From positions 13,920,347-13,984,346 of the forward strand of contig CATQJL010000316.1 of the NCBI GenBank assembly GCA_958299035.1: DNA of 64,000 bases. The letters are read 5' to 3'. The notes below the pieces were generated by a model. It saw nothing but the letters and a program-made list of their open reading frames with translations. It made no database searches and had not been told where the DNA came from. Both the position numbers and the translations under genes were made by a program. This document shows positions 1 to 11,920 of this stretch, piece after piece (position 1 is the stretch's first letter; every line of letters starts with the position of its first letter). Origin of the DNA: Cylicocyclus nassatus. Its lineage: Eukaryota; Nematoda; Chromadorea; Rhabditida; Strongylidae.

Positions 1-1862
1 GCATTTAATCCCAGCTGAGCAGCATGGCTTCATTAACGGTGCCTCTACTACGATTAACCATGTTGATAGTACCTACGATTGGATGCTAGCTTTGAACTAC
101 CGAAAGTCTGTAGATGTGCTCCATATTGATCTGTCTAAAGCATCTGACAGAGTTAGCCACCAAACTGCTACTCAAGTTCAAGGCACTAGGCATAGACGGC
201 TCTCTGCGCTACTGGTTTGCATCATATCTGCACAACCGTTTTATGACAGTCAAGGTTCGTAATGAATTTTCGCGGGCATTGTTGTCGCTTCTACTTCTTT
301 TGATATATACACTCGATCTACCTCAAAGACTTCAAACCTCCTCTAATATAAAAGTGCAAATGTATGCTGATGATATCAAAATATACGGTATGTATAGTCT
401 TGAAGATCAATCGCAAGTTCAATCATGCAGCAATCGCTTATACAGTTGGTCACTTGGGCTGATCAATGGAATTTATCACTCAATCTTAGTAAAAGCTTTG
501 TTCTGCATATGAGTGACCTGTTTGTAAGCACTTATGTAGTTGGTGGCACTGCTTTGACGGTGTGTTGCTCAGCTAGAGATTTAGGAGCGATCATTGATTC
601 AAGACTTAGATTTGCTGAGCAGGTGGACGCTTTTGTAAAGAGAGCTTACTCTTCTTTGTTCTTACTTTTCCGAAGTGTCTTTTGACGCGTCTTTATAAGA
701 CTCTTGTTCGTCCACACCTGGAATATTGTTCCCAAGTGTGGAACCCTACTAGAAGGAAGGACATTTGTAAGCTTAAAAAGGTACAAAAAACCTTTACATG
801 TCTTTTGTATAAACGCATTTCTCCCAATAGTGTCCCATTTGCTTATAGTATACGGTTAAGAAAGCTTACTCTCCTTTCTTATCGCCGTAATATTTCTAAT
901 CTTGTTTTCTGTTTCCAAGTGCTCAGAGGGGAGATCAGACTAAAAGCTAGTAAGTACTGGATATTATGCCAGCTAGTCAAAGGTTGGGAGGTTTGAACTT
1001 ATATTATGCCAAGATCATGGAACACAATATGGAGAAAATGTACAACAACATATTTTATAGATCTACTCGTTGGTTTCAGCTTCTACCTAAGAACATAGTT
1101 GGTTCATCTAATGTGCGATCCTTTAGGGATAAGTTAACCAGAGTTGACAGTCATCATCTACCTTTCTGATTGAAGTTTTCATTAATCTAGTATGTTTTTC
1201 AGTTCCGTCCTTGTCGTTTTTTGATGGTCTTGGCTACGTTTTTCTGCTATTGTTGTGGACTATCGCTCAACGCTTTGGCTTAGTAGCGTCGGACGGACAT
1301 AACAGTATAAAGTCATCATAACAATCTTGGTCAAGCTCAGCAACCTCACAGAAAAGGATATAACAGTTTCTCTTACTCGTGATAGATTATGGCGGTGATT
1401 TGCTATTGTGTTGCATTTCTTTTGTTACTAATCGCTTATTTATGGAGGGGTCACTTCGTCCTACTCCATATTGATATTTTTGATTTGAGAAGTTTTCTAT
1501 CAAGGACATTTCTACTTGAAATTTGTCAGGTCTGTTCAAGGTTTGGGCTGTTAGGTTGGTGGATACCTAGCTAGACCAATACCCTCGCTTGTACCGCTAC
1601 GATTATCCTTGAGAGATAGTAGTCAGCACTGCTATTCACCTGGCATTCCAATTCATATATAGCCGCATAACTTGCTCGCATTTGAATGCATCTTTTTTCG
1701 TTGTTGTGGGTAAACTATCCCGTACTTTCTTTTGCTTAACTCATCGTACGAGCTTTCTTTGTTGTTCTTTGAATGTCTAGGACGACTGGCCTCACGCTAA
1801 CAGTTTTTCATGGTCTAAATGGTACATCTTGAGTTCAAAAATAAAGATAAAGATAAAGAAAC
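1..1862 (+). mobile_element. Non-LTR retrotransposon (CR1/Jockey-type LINE), 3' part, copy A, degenerate
   Basis: The window opens inside a reverse transcriptase. In shifting frames one reads fingers/palm residues, a YADDIKIY polymerase motif (about 361-384) and a C-terminal region ending with DSHHLPF near 1169, then a 3' region with repeated AAAGAT-like units at 1841-1862, a known kind of LINE tail. The stretch that should carry the conserved S-G-V-P-Q-G motif between the palm and YADD is missing or scrambled, and several frameshifts break the ORF, so this copy is dead. Copy B at 37026 matches almost base for base. Compared with B, copy A has lost about 20 bp near 680. The 5' part lies outside the window. 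Confidence 0.85.
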
Positions 1863-2178
1863 GAACAATATCGTACTCGTTATGTCCAGCATGTCAAATT
1901 ATCCCACTGCCAACTCATTTGACAAGCCAACCTCTAGCAACATGTTACTTACCATTCCTTTATGTGTTTGGTCCAGGTTTCGCACGGCTTCATTTTTGCT
2001 GAAAAACCTGAAAATCTCAATATTTGACAGTGTTTGGAAAACCCCTGGATTGTTATTATGATTTTATCAAAAACCAAACGGTTTGCGCAGCCCGTTTCTC
2101 ACATCCCCTATTTATATTAGGTTGATCTGAAAGTTCGTTCGCCATTTTTTAAAATATTATACCTTCTTGGCAGCCCAA
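1863..2178. repeat. Sequence downstream of LINE A, duplicated at 38910-39226
   Basis: About 315 bp beyond the AAAGAT tail is still nearly identical to the sequence beyond LINE copy B, ending at a sharp break after CTTGGCAGCCCAA in both copies. Either the LINE 3' end extends this far, or the two loci share a segmental duplication that includes flanking DNA. Near its end it carries TTAGGTTGATCTGAAAG, which resembles a mariner-type terminal repeat. Confidence 0.75.
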
Positions 2179-3213
2179 GAAGGTAAAAAGGAAGGTTAAG
2201 AAGATTAAGAAGAAGGTTTTGTTCAAAACCCGCTTGGCTCTCCCAAAAATAATATTAGCAAAATTCTTCAAAAATCTTAACACAGCATCATTTGCTTTAC
2301 ATATCGGATAAAGTTAACTGCTGGATTTAACGCTTTTGAAAACTTCACCGCAGAAATTTTCAAAGGTTTTGGAAACTTTATGAGATCGCAGCTAAGAGCA
2401 GGGGACATTTTCTACCGTAATCACACAGTAACCAATAGCGACAGTTGTTTCTCTAAGCACCACTCAAGTTGTTGAAGCTAGCTCCTCAAAATGGTACTTT
2501 GAAGTTGACGAAAAATGTTAGGGGTGGAAACATATCATCGATCAAACACTAGCAATTTTTTTGGAGCCAAATAACACCTTTACAACTCAGTGGCGGATAA
2601 AGGATCTTTTGCCTAAAGGCGGATTGCGAAATTTTTGAAATTGCTTTGAGAAAGTTCCAAAAGCGAGCAAGTGACCTGCTTCCAACTACAACTAATTGAG
2701 AAGGAAATTTCGAAATTCAAACTAGCAATATGAAGATTTCTCGGTGCATTGCTTCCCGTTGTTTAGAACTCCAGATTCAAAGCTATCAGGTTTTCATCCC
2801 AAAAAATTTTAAAAGTAACTCTGGAAGAGCGGAATGTCCGTTTTTTTTACAAATGCACATGTATCAAAAGGTGCCATATTTGACTCAAAATGTTCCCTAT
2901 GACTCATAGCATAAATCACTGGCGATTCATATGGTTTTATCTTGACATTGTGTTACTTGATGTTTTCTTTTTTTTCCATGACCACGTTCCATTGGCGCGT
3001 CAATAGATGCATTCAATAAATAAAATAACCAAACATAAAAGTCTTTTTCCGCTTCATTTCTGACAGCCACAAATTTTCACCATGCTTAAAATAGCTCGGA
3101 CATTTACGGGGAAATGTACACATTCATAAATGCAGCTTGACTCGGATTTAGAGTTTTTCTCTATAATTGTGCCTCTTTTGTCTTTTGTCCATTTTCTAGC
3201 ACCCTAGATTATA
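2179..3213. other. Intergenic, with a diverged MITE relic
   Basis: No gene is visible. About 2370-2560 is a diverged relative of the right arm of the MITE at 19644-20317: both share CTACCGTAATC, an AAAATGGTAC/AAAACGGTAC block, and a gATCAAAC block in the same order and spacing. The rest is AT-rich and unassigned. Confidence 0.4.
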
Positions 3214-4822
3214 CAGTGACGCCAAAAAATTGCGGACAAGCCGCGCTCCTTTATTCGTTGCACATTCTTAGACAAAAAACAAAGTTGAAAAAATGATCAG
3301 ACTATATGAAATGATAGAGCTCTTCAAGAACTACAGCACACAAAATCGTTCTTCCTGGAAAAAAGATTTCAAAAAATTTCAAAAAGTTTTACTAAAAAAG
3401 TCGACCAAAAATGGGCACGTCACAAAGTCGCGGACAACAACTCTTTCCAACGCGAAAATTTTCTTTTGCGTTCATTTTCAAAGCGAAAAAAAGCAATCCG
3501 AACAGATAAGCATATTATTAAACAAAACTCATCAAGGACTATAATCTGGTTATCGCTGGTTCCCCAAAAGCGCAAGTTAGAATTTTAATTTGCATTTTTC
3601 GAAGACTAACTTCTAATTCCCTCTTCCATACCACGCTTCCTCAAATGAAAGTCGATGCAAAAGATCCTAACAAGCTTCCTGGATGCTCTTTACCTTCCTC
3701 TATATATTGGATGTGTGCTAATGGGTTTCTTTGCTAAAGTGTGCTTGGAAGCGCATACACGTGACCTTATCTGCAATTACTTGTACTGCTTTACAGACCT
3801 GTAGCTCGGCCGGTAATCACTTGAAAGAGCAAAACTTTCTCGATAGATATGTGCAAATAAGGCGGGGTAAAAGACATTCCCAATATATTGAGGATGGCTT
3901 GGAAAAGCGCAGCCTCAGAGGTCATTTGAGTGAAGGCTGTCATCAACACCAGAACAATCTTAGAGCTTCGAGATTGATTTATTAAAAGAAAATTGATAGT
4001 GAACTTTCAGAATGAAATTGTAACGAAAGTAGCCCTGCTCGACTTTAGTTGGAAAATCTTTAGCTTACCTTGGAGGTTGCGATTTTTCAACCCATCCTCA
4101 ATATTTTTCGGGGATTTCTTAAACTCAACTCATTTGCATACCATCGTGTCGAGGAACCTCGGCTTTTTTAAATGAGCCCATAAGCAGGCTAGAATGACTG
4201 CCGGCTTAGCTACAAGCCTGTAAAGCGGTACAAATAACTGATGAGATGCAGATAAGGTCATGTGCACGCAATTTCTAGAGCCATTTCCAGCAAAGAATCG
4301 CACTAGCACATATCCGATACCTATAGAATGGTAAAGAGCATGCAGTTTATCCAGAAAGTTGTGTTAGGATGTTTTGCATCGACTTTCATGTGAATAAATG
4401 TGGTTTGGAAGATGGAACTAGAAGATGGTTCCTACAAAATGCAAAATAAAATTCTAGCTTGTGCTTTTTTTTTAGGAATTATCGATGATCAGAATGTGCT
4501 TGATGAGCTCTGTATAATAACATGCTTATCTGTTAGGACTCTCCGTGTTCTCGCTCTAAAAATGAACTGAAAAGAAAATTTTCGCGTTTGAAGAATTGTT
4601 TTCCTCGACTTTCTGACGCGCCTATTTTTGAACTTTTTTTGATCAAATTTACTGAGACATTTTGAACTTCGTGTTTTTTAGAAAGAGTAATATGTTTGTT
4701 GTAGCACTTGAAGAGCTTTATCATCTCATGCAATCTGATCATTTTTTCATCCTTGTTTTTCATTTGAAGATGAGCGACGAAAAAAGGATGGCGGCTTGTC
4801 TGCAACTTATTGGCAGTCGCTT
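3214..4822. mobile_element. Foldback DNA transposon, Tc1/mariner-like ends
   Basis: Two arms of roughly 700 bp, about 3214-3960 and 4080-4822, are diverged reverse complements around a centre near 4000. Shared blocks include AAAATGATCAGA, CGCGAAAATTTTCTTTT, AACAGATAAGCAT, GAAAGTCGATGCAAAA and TGACCTTATCTGCA. The left end reads TA then CAGTGACGCCAAAAAA, the style of nematode Tc1-like termini. No transposase is recognisable, so it is non-autonomous and old. The open frames at 3293-3544 (+) and 4533-4805 (-) are the same sequence in the two arms, not genes. Confidence 0.65.
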
Positions 4823-4914
4823 AAGATCTAATCATTTCACGCATTGCTCGATAATCTTTCCCATCATGCGATTCAGAGTGAATTGAAAGTTTCTAAAGTT
4901 TGAAACGGTACTGA

Positions 4915-5240
4915 CATACCGCAACTTGTATGTATGTATGTCTGCATACATCCGAATTGAGAATTTTTTAAAACCAATCCGGAAACTTGGCACACATATG
5001 AGCTCTTTGGATACCATAGAATCTGTTTGTGATTATTGACTGATTTAAGTTTATTGAATTTTTCACAAATTTTGAGCATTTGAGCTAGGAGTTGGTACAG
5101 CGTGGAAAGTGAACATTATGTTTACTAGTACAATATCCACCTTCAAAATTACATTGCCCTTATCAATTTCATTTGATACACGTTTTGAGCTGCGACGCTA
5201 GGAGTGGTATAGGGGGAGGTGAGCAATCTGGTCAAAATTA
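4915..5240 (+). mobile_element. Helitron-like relic
   Basis: It has a run of GTATGTATG/GTCTG, then ATCCGGAAACTTGGCACACAT and two copies of GAGCT...GGAGTTGGTACAG-like text. These match, in the same order, the 5' and body sequences of the Helitron units at 12661-14319. Heavily diverged; ends not defined. Confidence 0.5.
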
Positions 5241-5465
5241 ACAACGATTTGTAGGATTATCCTTTGATGATTATCGATTTTTCATCTACCGCAAATCTTC
5301 ATTGGAAAGCTAAGAGTTGACATATGAAAGAAGTCATTCTATGCACTCCACGTAATTCAAAGGAACGGACTTTACCACGCCCAATGAGTATCATCTTCGG
5401 GATCAGCAAGTTGAATAAGGACCTAAACCAAGTTCATCTAATAAAGTAACAAATTGTATTTTTGT

Positions 5466-5765
5466 ACTCTGTCGTCCGCCGCCCCAAGTGGCGTATGTGT
5501 ACAGGGCTTATCAAACGGAGTGTCGCTTGCATCAGCATCTCCACTCCCGCGATGAACTATGCATCTCTTCCAAGAGCATGCTCTCTGATCACTTTTCCAG
5601 GGCGAGCGTGCGAAAGGCGAAGCCTCAATCGATTGGAAGAGATTGGAAAGCATATTCGCGAAAGAGACGCAGACTCCAGCGCGGAAGTAGAGATGCTGAT
5701 GCAAGCGACACTGCGTTTGATAAGCCCTGCACCTCTGCACTAAGTGGCACTTGGTGCAAATCAAT
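5466..5765. mobile_element. Foldback MITE, about 300 bp
   Basis: Arms of about 120 bp (5470-5592 and 5636-5762) are reverse complements. Both carry AGGGCTTATCAAACG, AGTGTCGCTTGCATCAG and CATCTC(C/T)AC in the same order. The overlapping open frames on both strands here are products of the palindrome. Termini and target duplication are not resolved. Confidence 0.6.
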
Positions 5766-6335
5766 GCACAGCCGAGAATACTCGGTAGGGTATCTCAAGT
5801 GAAGGCGACGTTTTCGTTTTCGGTCGTATGCGTAGCTAAGAGCACCCGACCTCCCGGCGTCTGGATTTGAGTCTTCACTCTCAATCTCAGTTGGACGATA
5901 GCCACTTCTGTTTTGTGGGGAAAAACTTCGTACCCGTTCAGCAAAAAAGGAAAGAAAGCTTGAGGATCGCAATTCACCTATAATTCTCAGTGGTATTATA
6001 ATTGGATGTTATTATTTTGCGCCATTTAGACCAAACAACGAAACGTTTCTAGATGACGCGCCATTGAAACTGATTCTTGCTCTGCACCTACAACGCCATT
6101 TTCATAGAACTAAACTTCCGTGCTCTCCCACATTATCGCTTCCCAGAAAAGAAGTAAGAAGGAGGATGTGCGGCAGATATTAGGACGCATTGTCTGTGGT
6201 GAGATGTTCCATCACGAGAGTTAGAGACGATGGCTCCGCCGTCCACACTCTGTCACCCATCTTTTCGGTCATGAGATTCACGACCCCTCAGGAATCGGCA
6301 TCATCAACTTCTATTTTCTCCAACATCAGCAGCCG

Positions 6336-6530
6336 ATGGATCAGAACTGGCTTAACAAAGATATGGAGGACGGCCACAGTAAGAAGCCCCTTTACAACGT
6401 TGTCGTGGACAACTGCGATAAGAAGCCGAATTTTGCTAAAAGAGTATGTAGGATCAAGGAGTCGAATATGGACTGGACGAAGTGCCAACTGTTTCGTTCA
6501 AACTGTCTTCGCAGCACGACTTTTCCATAG
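6336..6530 (+). pseudogene. Unassigned open stretch, possible coding remnant
   Basis: A 64-codon frame with balanced amino acid use (Asn, Cys, Lys and acidic residues mixed; four Cys), which stays open upstream into about 6258. I do not recognise a family. No splice sites flank it convincingly, and downstream sequence to 6880 holds nothing recognisable. It could be an exon of an unknown gene, a decayed gene, or chance. Confidence 0.2.
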
Positions 6531-6889
6531 AAACTCCCTTCAAAAAGAATAACACAGCATAGAAATCTCCCAAAAACTTTATGTGTGAATCAGGCAGCTA
6601 TTCAGCGGCACACTGAAGTCACTGGTTTCGTCAATCCAACAGCTTTGGGAGTACGGTCTTGGGTTGAGCTTAGAGACGCAGTAAGCTAGTCATCTGGTTT
6701 CGTTGATGAATAATCCTGCCAAATTTACAATTTCTTGAATTTTGGCTTCGAACTTCACCTTGTTCAAAGTATGCGCGAATGTTATGAAGGCATATTGTAA
6801 AGCTTGCTTTGCTAACCTATACAACCTTTCCCTATGCCCTCTTCTACCCAATTCCCTATTTCCGCTGTGTTAGAGCATGGCATTGCCAG

Positions 6890-6990
6890 CCCCGTAGCTC
6901 GAACTTTGCAAAAAAATCGATGAAATCGAGTAATCGATAATTTTGGAGAATAATTTTATTTATAATCAGCTGCCTCTTACCTCATTGTGC
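6890..6990 (-). mobile_element. Short Helitron-like relic
   Basis: Reads, on the minus strand, as the TTTGCAAAGTT-AGCTACGGGGCTGG body segment seen in the Helitron units at 12661-14319, next to ATCGATT repeats. Only a fragment. Confidence 0.4.
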
Positions 6991-7059
6991 CAACACCCGT
7001 AGGTGTCCAGACCCGTGGTGTGCCCGGTGATGTCTGGACACTTACGCGGTTTCAACTTA

Positions 7060-8230
7060 AAAAATTCATAAATTTTGTAGATGAACAGAGTACATGGAGA
7101 TGGTCACAATCGGAACCGCCTTGCCCTCCGCTTTCAGAAAATGTATAGCATGTCTGAGATCCTCAAAAAAGTGCCTGGGTGAAGGGTGTGCTTAGTGATT
7201 TTTTAAAGATTTTCGAGTTTTTAACATAAAAAATTCACAACTTTCGTAGATGAACATCTTGTAGGCCTAGATAGTCACCTTTGGAATCGTCTCGCTCTCC
7301 GCTTTTAGGAAATACATACTTTGCCTTACCACTGCGGAAAGACGTCTACTTGAGCACTCCCATTATGAAAGTTTCACTCTTCCAATATACTTTGCCTTAC
7401 CATTGCGAAAAGACGTCTACTTGAGCACTCCCATTATGAAAGTTTCACCCTCCCAATATACTTTGCCTTACCATTGCGAAAAGACGTCAACTTGAGCACT
7501 CCCATTATGAAAGTTTCACCCACCCATCACCCGGCACTTTTTTAGGGAACCCAGGCATAGTTTATATTTTCTGAAAGCGGAGGACGAGACGGTTCCAATG
7601 GTGACTACTACGGTGTAAAAGATGTTCATCTACAAAAGTTATGAATTTTTTATGTCAAAAACTTGAAAACCTCCAAAACCACAAGGCACACCCTTCATTC
7701 AGGCACTTTTTTGAACGGATCTCAGACATGCTATACATTTTCTGAAAGCGGAGGGCAAGATTGTTCCAATAATGTCCATCTCCATGTACTTTCTGTTCAC
7801 CTACAAAAGTTATAAATTTTTTAATGCTAAAAACTTGAAAGTATCCACAAGTCACTACCCACACCCTCCAGCAGGCACTTCTTTCAAACACTCCAGGGAA
7901 ACTATATATCCTCGGAAAGGGAGGACAAGGCGGTTCCGATCTTAACCATCTCGGCGTATAGGATCTTTATCTAAAGAAGTTATAGATTTTTTTCCATCTA
8001 AAAGTTCGTAAATATTTTGAAATCACTAACCACAAGCTTCGCCACGCACTTTTTAAAATGACTCTAGACAAACTCCCAGACCTATATAATTCCTGAAAGT
8101 GGAAGAAAATATGGTTTTGAAAACAATTTCCTTGCTGGCGTTGCTGTTCATCTACAGCAGTTAAAAATTTTCTTTCAAAAATTTGTGAATGCTAAAATTG
8201 TCTAGCTCATTCCCGAGACACTTGTTCTTG
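7060..8230. repeat. Palindromic satellite of about 200 bp units
   Basis: Units marked by AAAATTCATAAATTTTGTAGATGAAC-like text, a CCGCTTTCAGAAAATGTATA-like block and a GTGCCTG...AAGG block occur about 1.5 times forward (7060-7310), then about 3.5 times reversed and more diverged (7540-8230). Between them are three copies of an unrelated 71 bp unit. The whole is an inverted repeat whose arms are themselves tandem arrays. No coding signal. Confidence 0.7.
7316..7528. repeat. Three tandem copies of a 71 bp unit
   Basis: The marker TTGCCTTACCA(C/T)TGCG recurs at about 7321, 7392 and 7463, an exact 71 bp period. Each copy carries AAGACGTC(T/A)ACTTGAG and CCCATTATGAAAGTTTCAC. Copies differ by only a few bases, so the array is young relative to the diverged satellite around it. 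Confidence 0.9.
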
Positions 8231-8479
8231 CATAGACATCTTCTACTCTATGGTAATTTCGAAAACAGACAGTTTTTGTAAAATTTCCTACCCTACTTCA
8301 ATCTTCTCAAAAAAGGCAGCAAATGATGAAAGAGAATTGAAAATGATAAAACGTTGATTAGGGAGAATGATGAGAGAACAACATCATCACTCCCTCCCCC
8401 TAGGTCGACATTTCACAATTTCTCGACCGAGTGGAACACCCTTCACCCTGGAGAGGCTGCGACCACGACCCCCTTCACC

Positions 8480-9170
8480 CTGGAGGAGTCATTCTCACCT
8501 TATCGTACCTATGTGCTCGATTACCCCCCTCCCCCCCTCCCCCCCCCCCCGCTCCTCACTGTGCCAACTCCCAGCCCCGCAGCTCAAAGGTGCACCGATA
8601 AAATCGATGAAAGTAACGGGTAATTGCAAAACTAATACTTACTCCTATTCAGCATGCTTAATTACCCCAAATCAATCAATCAAACAACCCAATCACCCCC
8701 CAATCAATCAATCAAGCCCAAATCCCAGCCAAGCAGGTCAAACTCTATAAAAATTAATAATAGATAAAATCGATATCGATTGATAACGAAAAGTAGCCTA
8801 CGCCCCGAAGTGTGTGTGTGCCAAGTTTGGTCCGGATGTCCAAATATAAAAATTTCTATTCGGAAAATACGACACCGGGCACACAGACACACTGACGGAC
8901 AGACAGGCAGACAAACTGACATTAGCTTTATATATAAGACGAGGTGGCAACCCGGTTCCATACCGTTCCGGAGCCAGCCCATCATGCTTGGTCTTTCATG
9001 TAACGAGATTTACCCTTTTTTCAATTCCGACTCGTCTTGGATCGCTTCCTACCGTTCCTACCATATCTTGATGATTAGAGAACAAAAAGAGCTTCACCGT
9101 TCATCCTTCATGACTATGGGAAATGTGCACAGACAGACACACAGATATTCTGCTTCATATATATAGAGAG
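8480..9170 (-). mobile_element. Two head-to-tail Helitron-like units, minus strand
   Basis: On the minus strand a 5' end (TCTTATATATAAAGCTAATG, ending at 8939) leads into GTCTGTCTG repeats, a GGACCAAACTTGGCACAC block, ATCGATATCGAT and a GCTGGGAGTTGGCACAG-like block near 8560. Directly before this 5' end lies CTCG, where CTAG would close the preceding unit. That unit runs back to about 9170 and starts TCTCTATATATATGAAGC with its own GTCTGTCTG run. The same arrangement appears at 12661-14319. Confidence 0.6.
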
Positions 9171-9924
9171 ATTACAAGAGTATTGCAAAGTATCTATCGA
9201 GTGAAGCGTGAAGAAGATTTGAACTCCAAAGGTGCTGCACAACTGTGTCATACTAGTTGTTGACGATATGGTATTGGTAACAAGATGCATGTCTAAGGCT
9301 TCATAAATACCTGTCGATGGATGGCTATAGCTGACAATGTCTCGCTGCTAGCAACAACGCTTTTTGTGCGTATCGATTGCAACCAAAAGACGTTGGTACT
9401 CCCAGCTGCTCGGCCAACGCGAAACAGACCGCTATAGCCAACGATGCTGCGCTGCTTCTAGCTGCTCCCTGCTGCTCGTTGCCGCTCTCGCTGTTACGCG
9501 ATACGAAGAGCTTTTCTCAGCTGCTCTATGCTGCTGTCAGCTCATTTCGCTCGGATTCGCCCCTATTTACCATTCTTTTGTGTTTCAAAGGATTTCTAGA
9601 ATATTTGTTGCGATAAGTGAACCATGACAGTTTTGAGAGTATTAAAAGGACATGCACAGGTGAACAAGTTAATCCAAAGGAGATAAACTCTACAAGACCT
9701 CTGGAATCAAAACAGAGTATGAATAGAACGATGAATAGCTAGAGGTAGATGCTTAACAAGGAAAATATTAGAATCTTGCTGGCCCACTCATACAGTACAG
9801 CAGTGAATAAACCTAGTTTGATTGTTGCCAAATTAACATCTTCAAACTATCTCAATTTCTTTAGTAAATGTAGCATCTGTGCACTGTGTGCTTATTACAA
9901 ACATACGTACGCAGAAATAAAATT
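9171..9924. other. No recognisable feature
   Basis: Open frames at 9364-9627 overlap in two frames and lie in GCTGCT-rich sequence. No family, splice pattern or repeat could be assigned. Confidence 0.4.
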
Positions 9925-10145
9925 GCATGTTCTGTTAGGCTTCATACATACCTGACGATGGAATAGCGGGTACTGGCGAATCGCTGCTGTCTCCGCAGCT
10001 TCTTCCCGGTAGGCTGCTGGCATAAGTGCATTTTAGGTGCAAAAGCAAAGTATTATTAGCCCTCCCAGCTGATCAGCGAATTGCCAATACCCGCTATACC
10101 TTCATCGTCAGATATGTATGAAGCCTAATACAACATGTGATTTTA
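9925..10145. repeat. Inverted repeat, about 220 bp
   Basis: Arms at about 9928-10003 and 10068-10145 both carry AGGCTTCATACATA(C/T)CTGACGATG and a TAGCGGGTA(C/T)TGGC block in opposite orientation. A partial relative of the arm lies at 9297-9340 (GGCTTCATAAATACCTGTCG). Probably a foldback MITE. Confidence 0.6.
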
Positions 10146-11113
10146 TTTTTGCGTACGTGTACTTCCAAACAATGCTCGTCTGCGTCTCTGTTGATAAAGG
10201 GCAAAGAATGCAGCCAAAAAATTGTCTTTGGCAATTACATACAAGCTGACGTTGAATCTGTGATAACAAAATTGTCAAGAAAAGAATTGTTCATCAAATT
10301 AAGCCAAAATTTGTGAACTAATAGAAAATGTTAATGACATGAGTGTTTGTTTGCTTTTTTCCGTATTTTTGTCAGCACTTTATATTGAAAGCGTTTTTTC
10401 CTCGTGTATACCAACCTACAATACGTTTTGAGGTTTCGTATAAGTAAATTCAACAGATAGAAAGATGTAAAAAATTAGATAGAGTGGATAAGTAGATATT
10501 ACTTCTGCAAGTTTTGAGATTGTATTAAGCCAACAGTTGGCACCTCCGTTTTACATGCATCACTTTAAAAAATTTATTAGCGCTGATATAAAGACAATCA
10601 AGGAATCATCAAGCGGCGCTGTCTCTCGCTACGAACATTCTCCAAAACCTATTTTCGTATCAGTGGGGGTATATCTATGATTTATACATCAGCTAATTGT
10701 ACATTCTTTCATAATGTTTTGACCAACCACCTTCGTTTGCTTCACGCTTCTTTTTTTCCAAATCTATTTGAGTATCTCTCTGAACATGTAATTAAGCTCA
10801 TTTGAAGAATTTTGTTATTTTCCTCTGAATGATCTCTATAACAATTCCCAATAGCCCATTTTCGTGTCCCTTCACCAGAGACTTGTTGGCTTCAAGCATT
10901 TTGAAGGCGAACTCCTCCATGACCCTTGAATTAGTCTTTAGTATGCCTTCAGTGACCGAACAATGTGTTCAAAAGTTTAGCAAGAAGGTTTCACAAAAGC
11001 ATAGTTTGTCAATATAATAAATTGACAAGTTATGCATTAGAAATAACTAACTAATGATAAATTCTCAATGGACAATCCCTCTATGCCTCTGCTTGCAACA
11101 GCGAACCTACATA
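10146..11113. other. No recognisable feature
   Basis: AT-rich sequence with no repeat partner in the window and no convincing coding frame. The 62-codon frame at 10829-11017 has no supporting evidence. Confidence 0.4.
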
Positions 11114-11470
11114 CAGTGCTGGCCAAAAGTTTGCAGCCACTTCAACATGCTGCTATATCTTACTGTGCTTCGCATAAAACGAACTTAAATTTTTATATTA
11201 CATGCAAATGTATTATAAAAATTTGAGTTAATTCTGACTGCCCCTCAATTGTACAGTTCAAGAAAATCTCCCAATATACCGATAACAAAGAAATTACTAC
11301 TTACTCACGATTGTATTAGAAAACCCTGCTAATCGATTTTTATGTACTTCATCTAGACAACTCAATGCACATTATTGGAAGCTTTGAACTCGCACATCAA
11401 TCAGCATTTCGTTTCAAATATGGAGTTAGTAAAGGAACCAACTGACACATATATGTATGTATGTATGTAT

Positions 11471-11835
11471 CAGTGGCGTACCGAGGGGGGGGGGGGGCGC
11501 CCCCCCCCCCCGAGAACGGGTCGCGAAATTTTTGAAAGTTACTTACATGAGTTATAAATTTGTGCAAATGACTTGTTTATACTTGTAAATAATTTAAATA
11601 TTTTTTAAAAATTTTTAAAAATTCATTTCAACCTTATAAAAAATTTTTTTCGGGGGGGGGGGGGTGGCTGACGCCACGCCCCCTTTCTCCGGATTTTAGG
11701 GGTTAGGGACCCGCAAAAATTTCGATAAGCACCCCAAAAAATTTTTCGGAGTGCGTGGCTAAAGCCACGCACCTTCATTTGAAAAAATTTTTGTCGCCCC
11801 CCCCCCCTCGAGCCGACATCCTGGGTACGCCACTG
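11471..11835. mobile_element. hAT-like MITE, 365 bp
   Basis: Termini CAGTGGCGTACCGAGG and CCTGGGTACGCCACTG are inverted repeats. The outer 8 bases on both sides are GTATGTAT, as expected for a hAT 8 bp target duplication, although the site is a GTAT microsatellite, so the duplication is not diagnostic. Subterminal poly-G/poly-C runs sit inside both ends. It lies in sequence that split the left arm of the Tc1-like foldback. Confidence 0.7.
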
Positions 11836-11920
11836 GTATGTATGTATGTATGTATATGAATGGATGGATGGATGGATGGAATGGACGATTCGATGGATGG
11901 ATAGATGGATGGATGGGTAC
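11836..11920. repeat. GTAT and GGAT microsatellite
   Basis: GTATGTATG followed by GGATGGATG units, with one CGATTCGATG interruption. It is the continuation of the microsatellite at about 11455-11470 in which the hAT-like MITE landed. Confidence 0.9.

Noticed and set aside
7316..7528. CRISPR array
   Set aside because: Three whole 71 bp direct repeats without unique spacers, in a eukaryotic context.
9364..9627. Two overlapping 80-codon frames
   Set aside because: Low-complexity Ala/Cys/Ser from GCTGCT repeats, in two frames at once.
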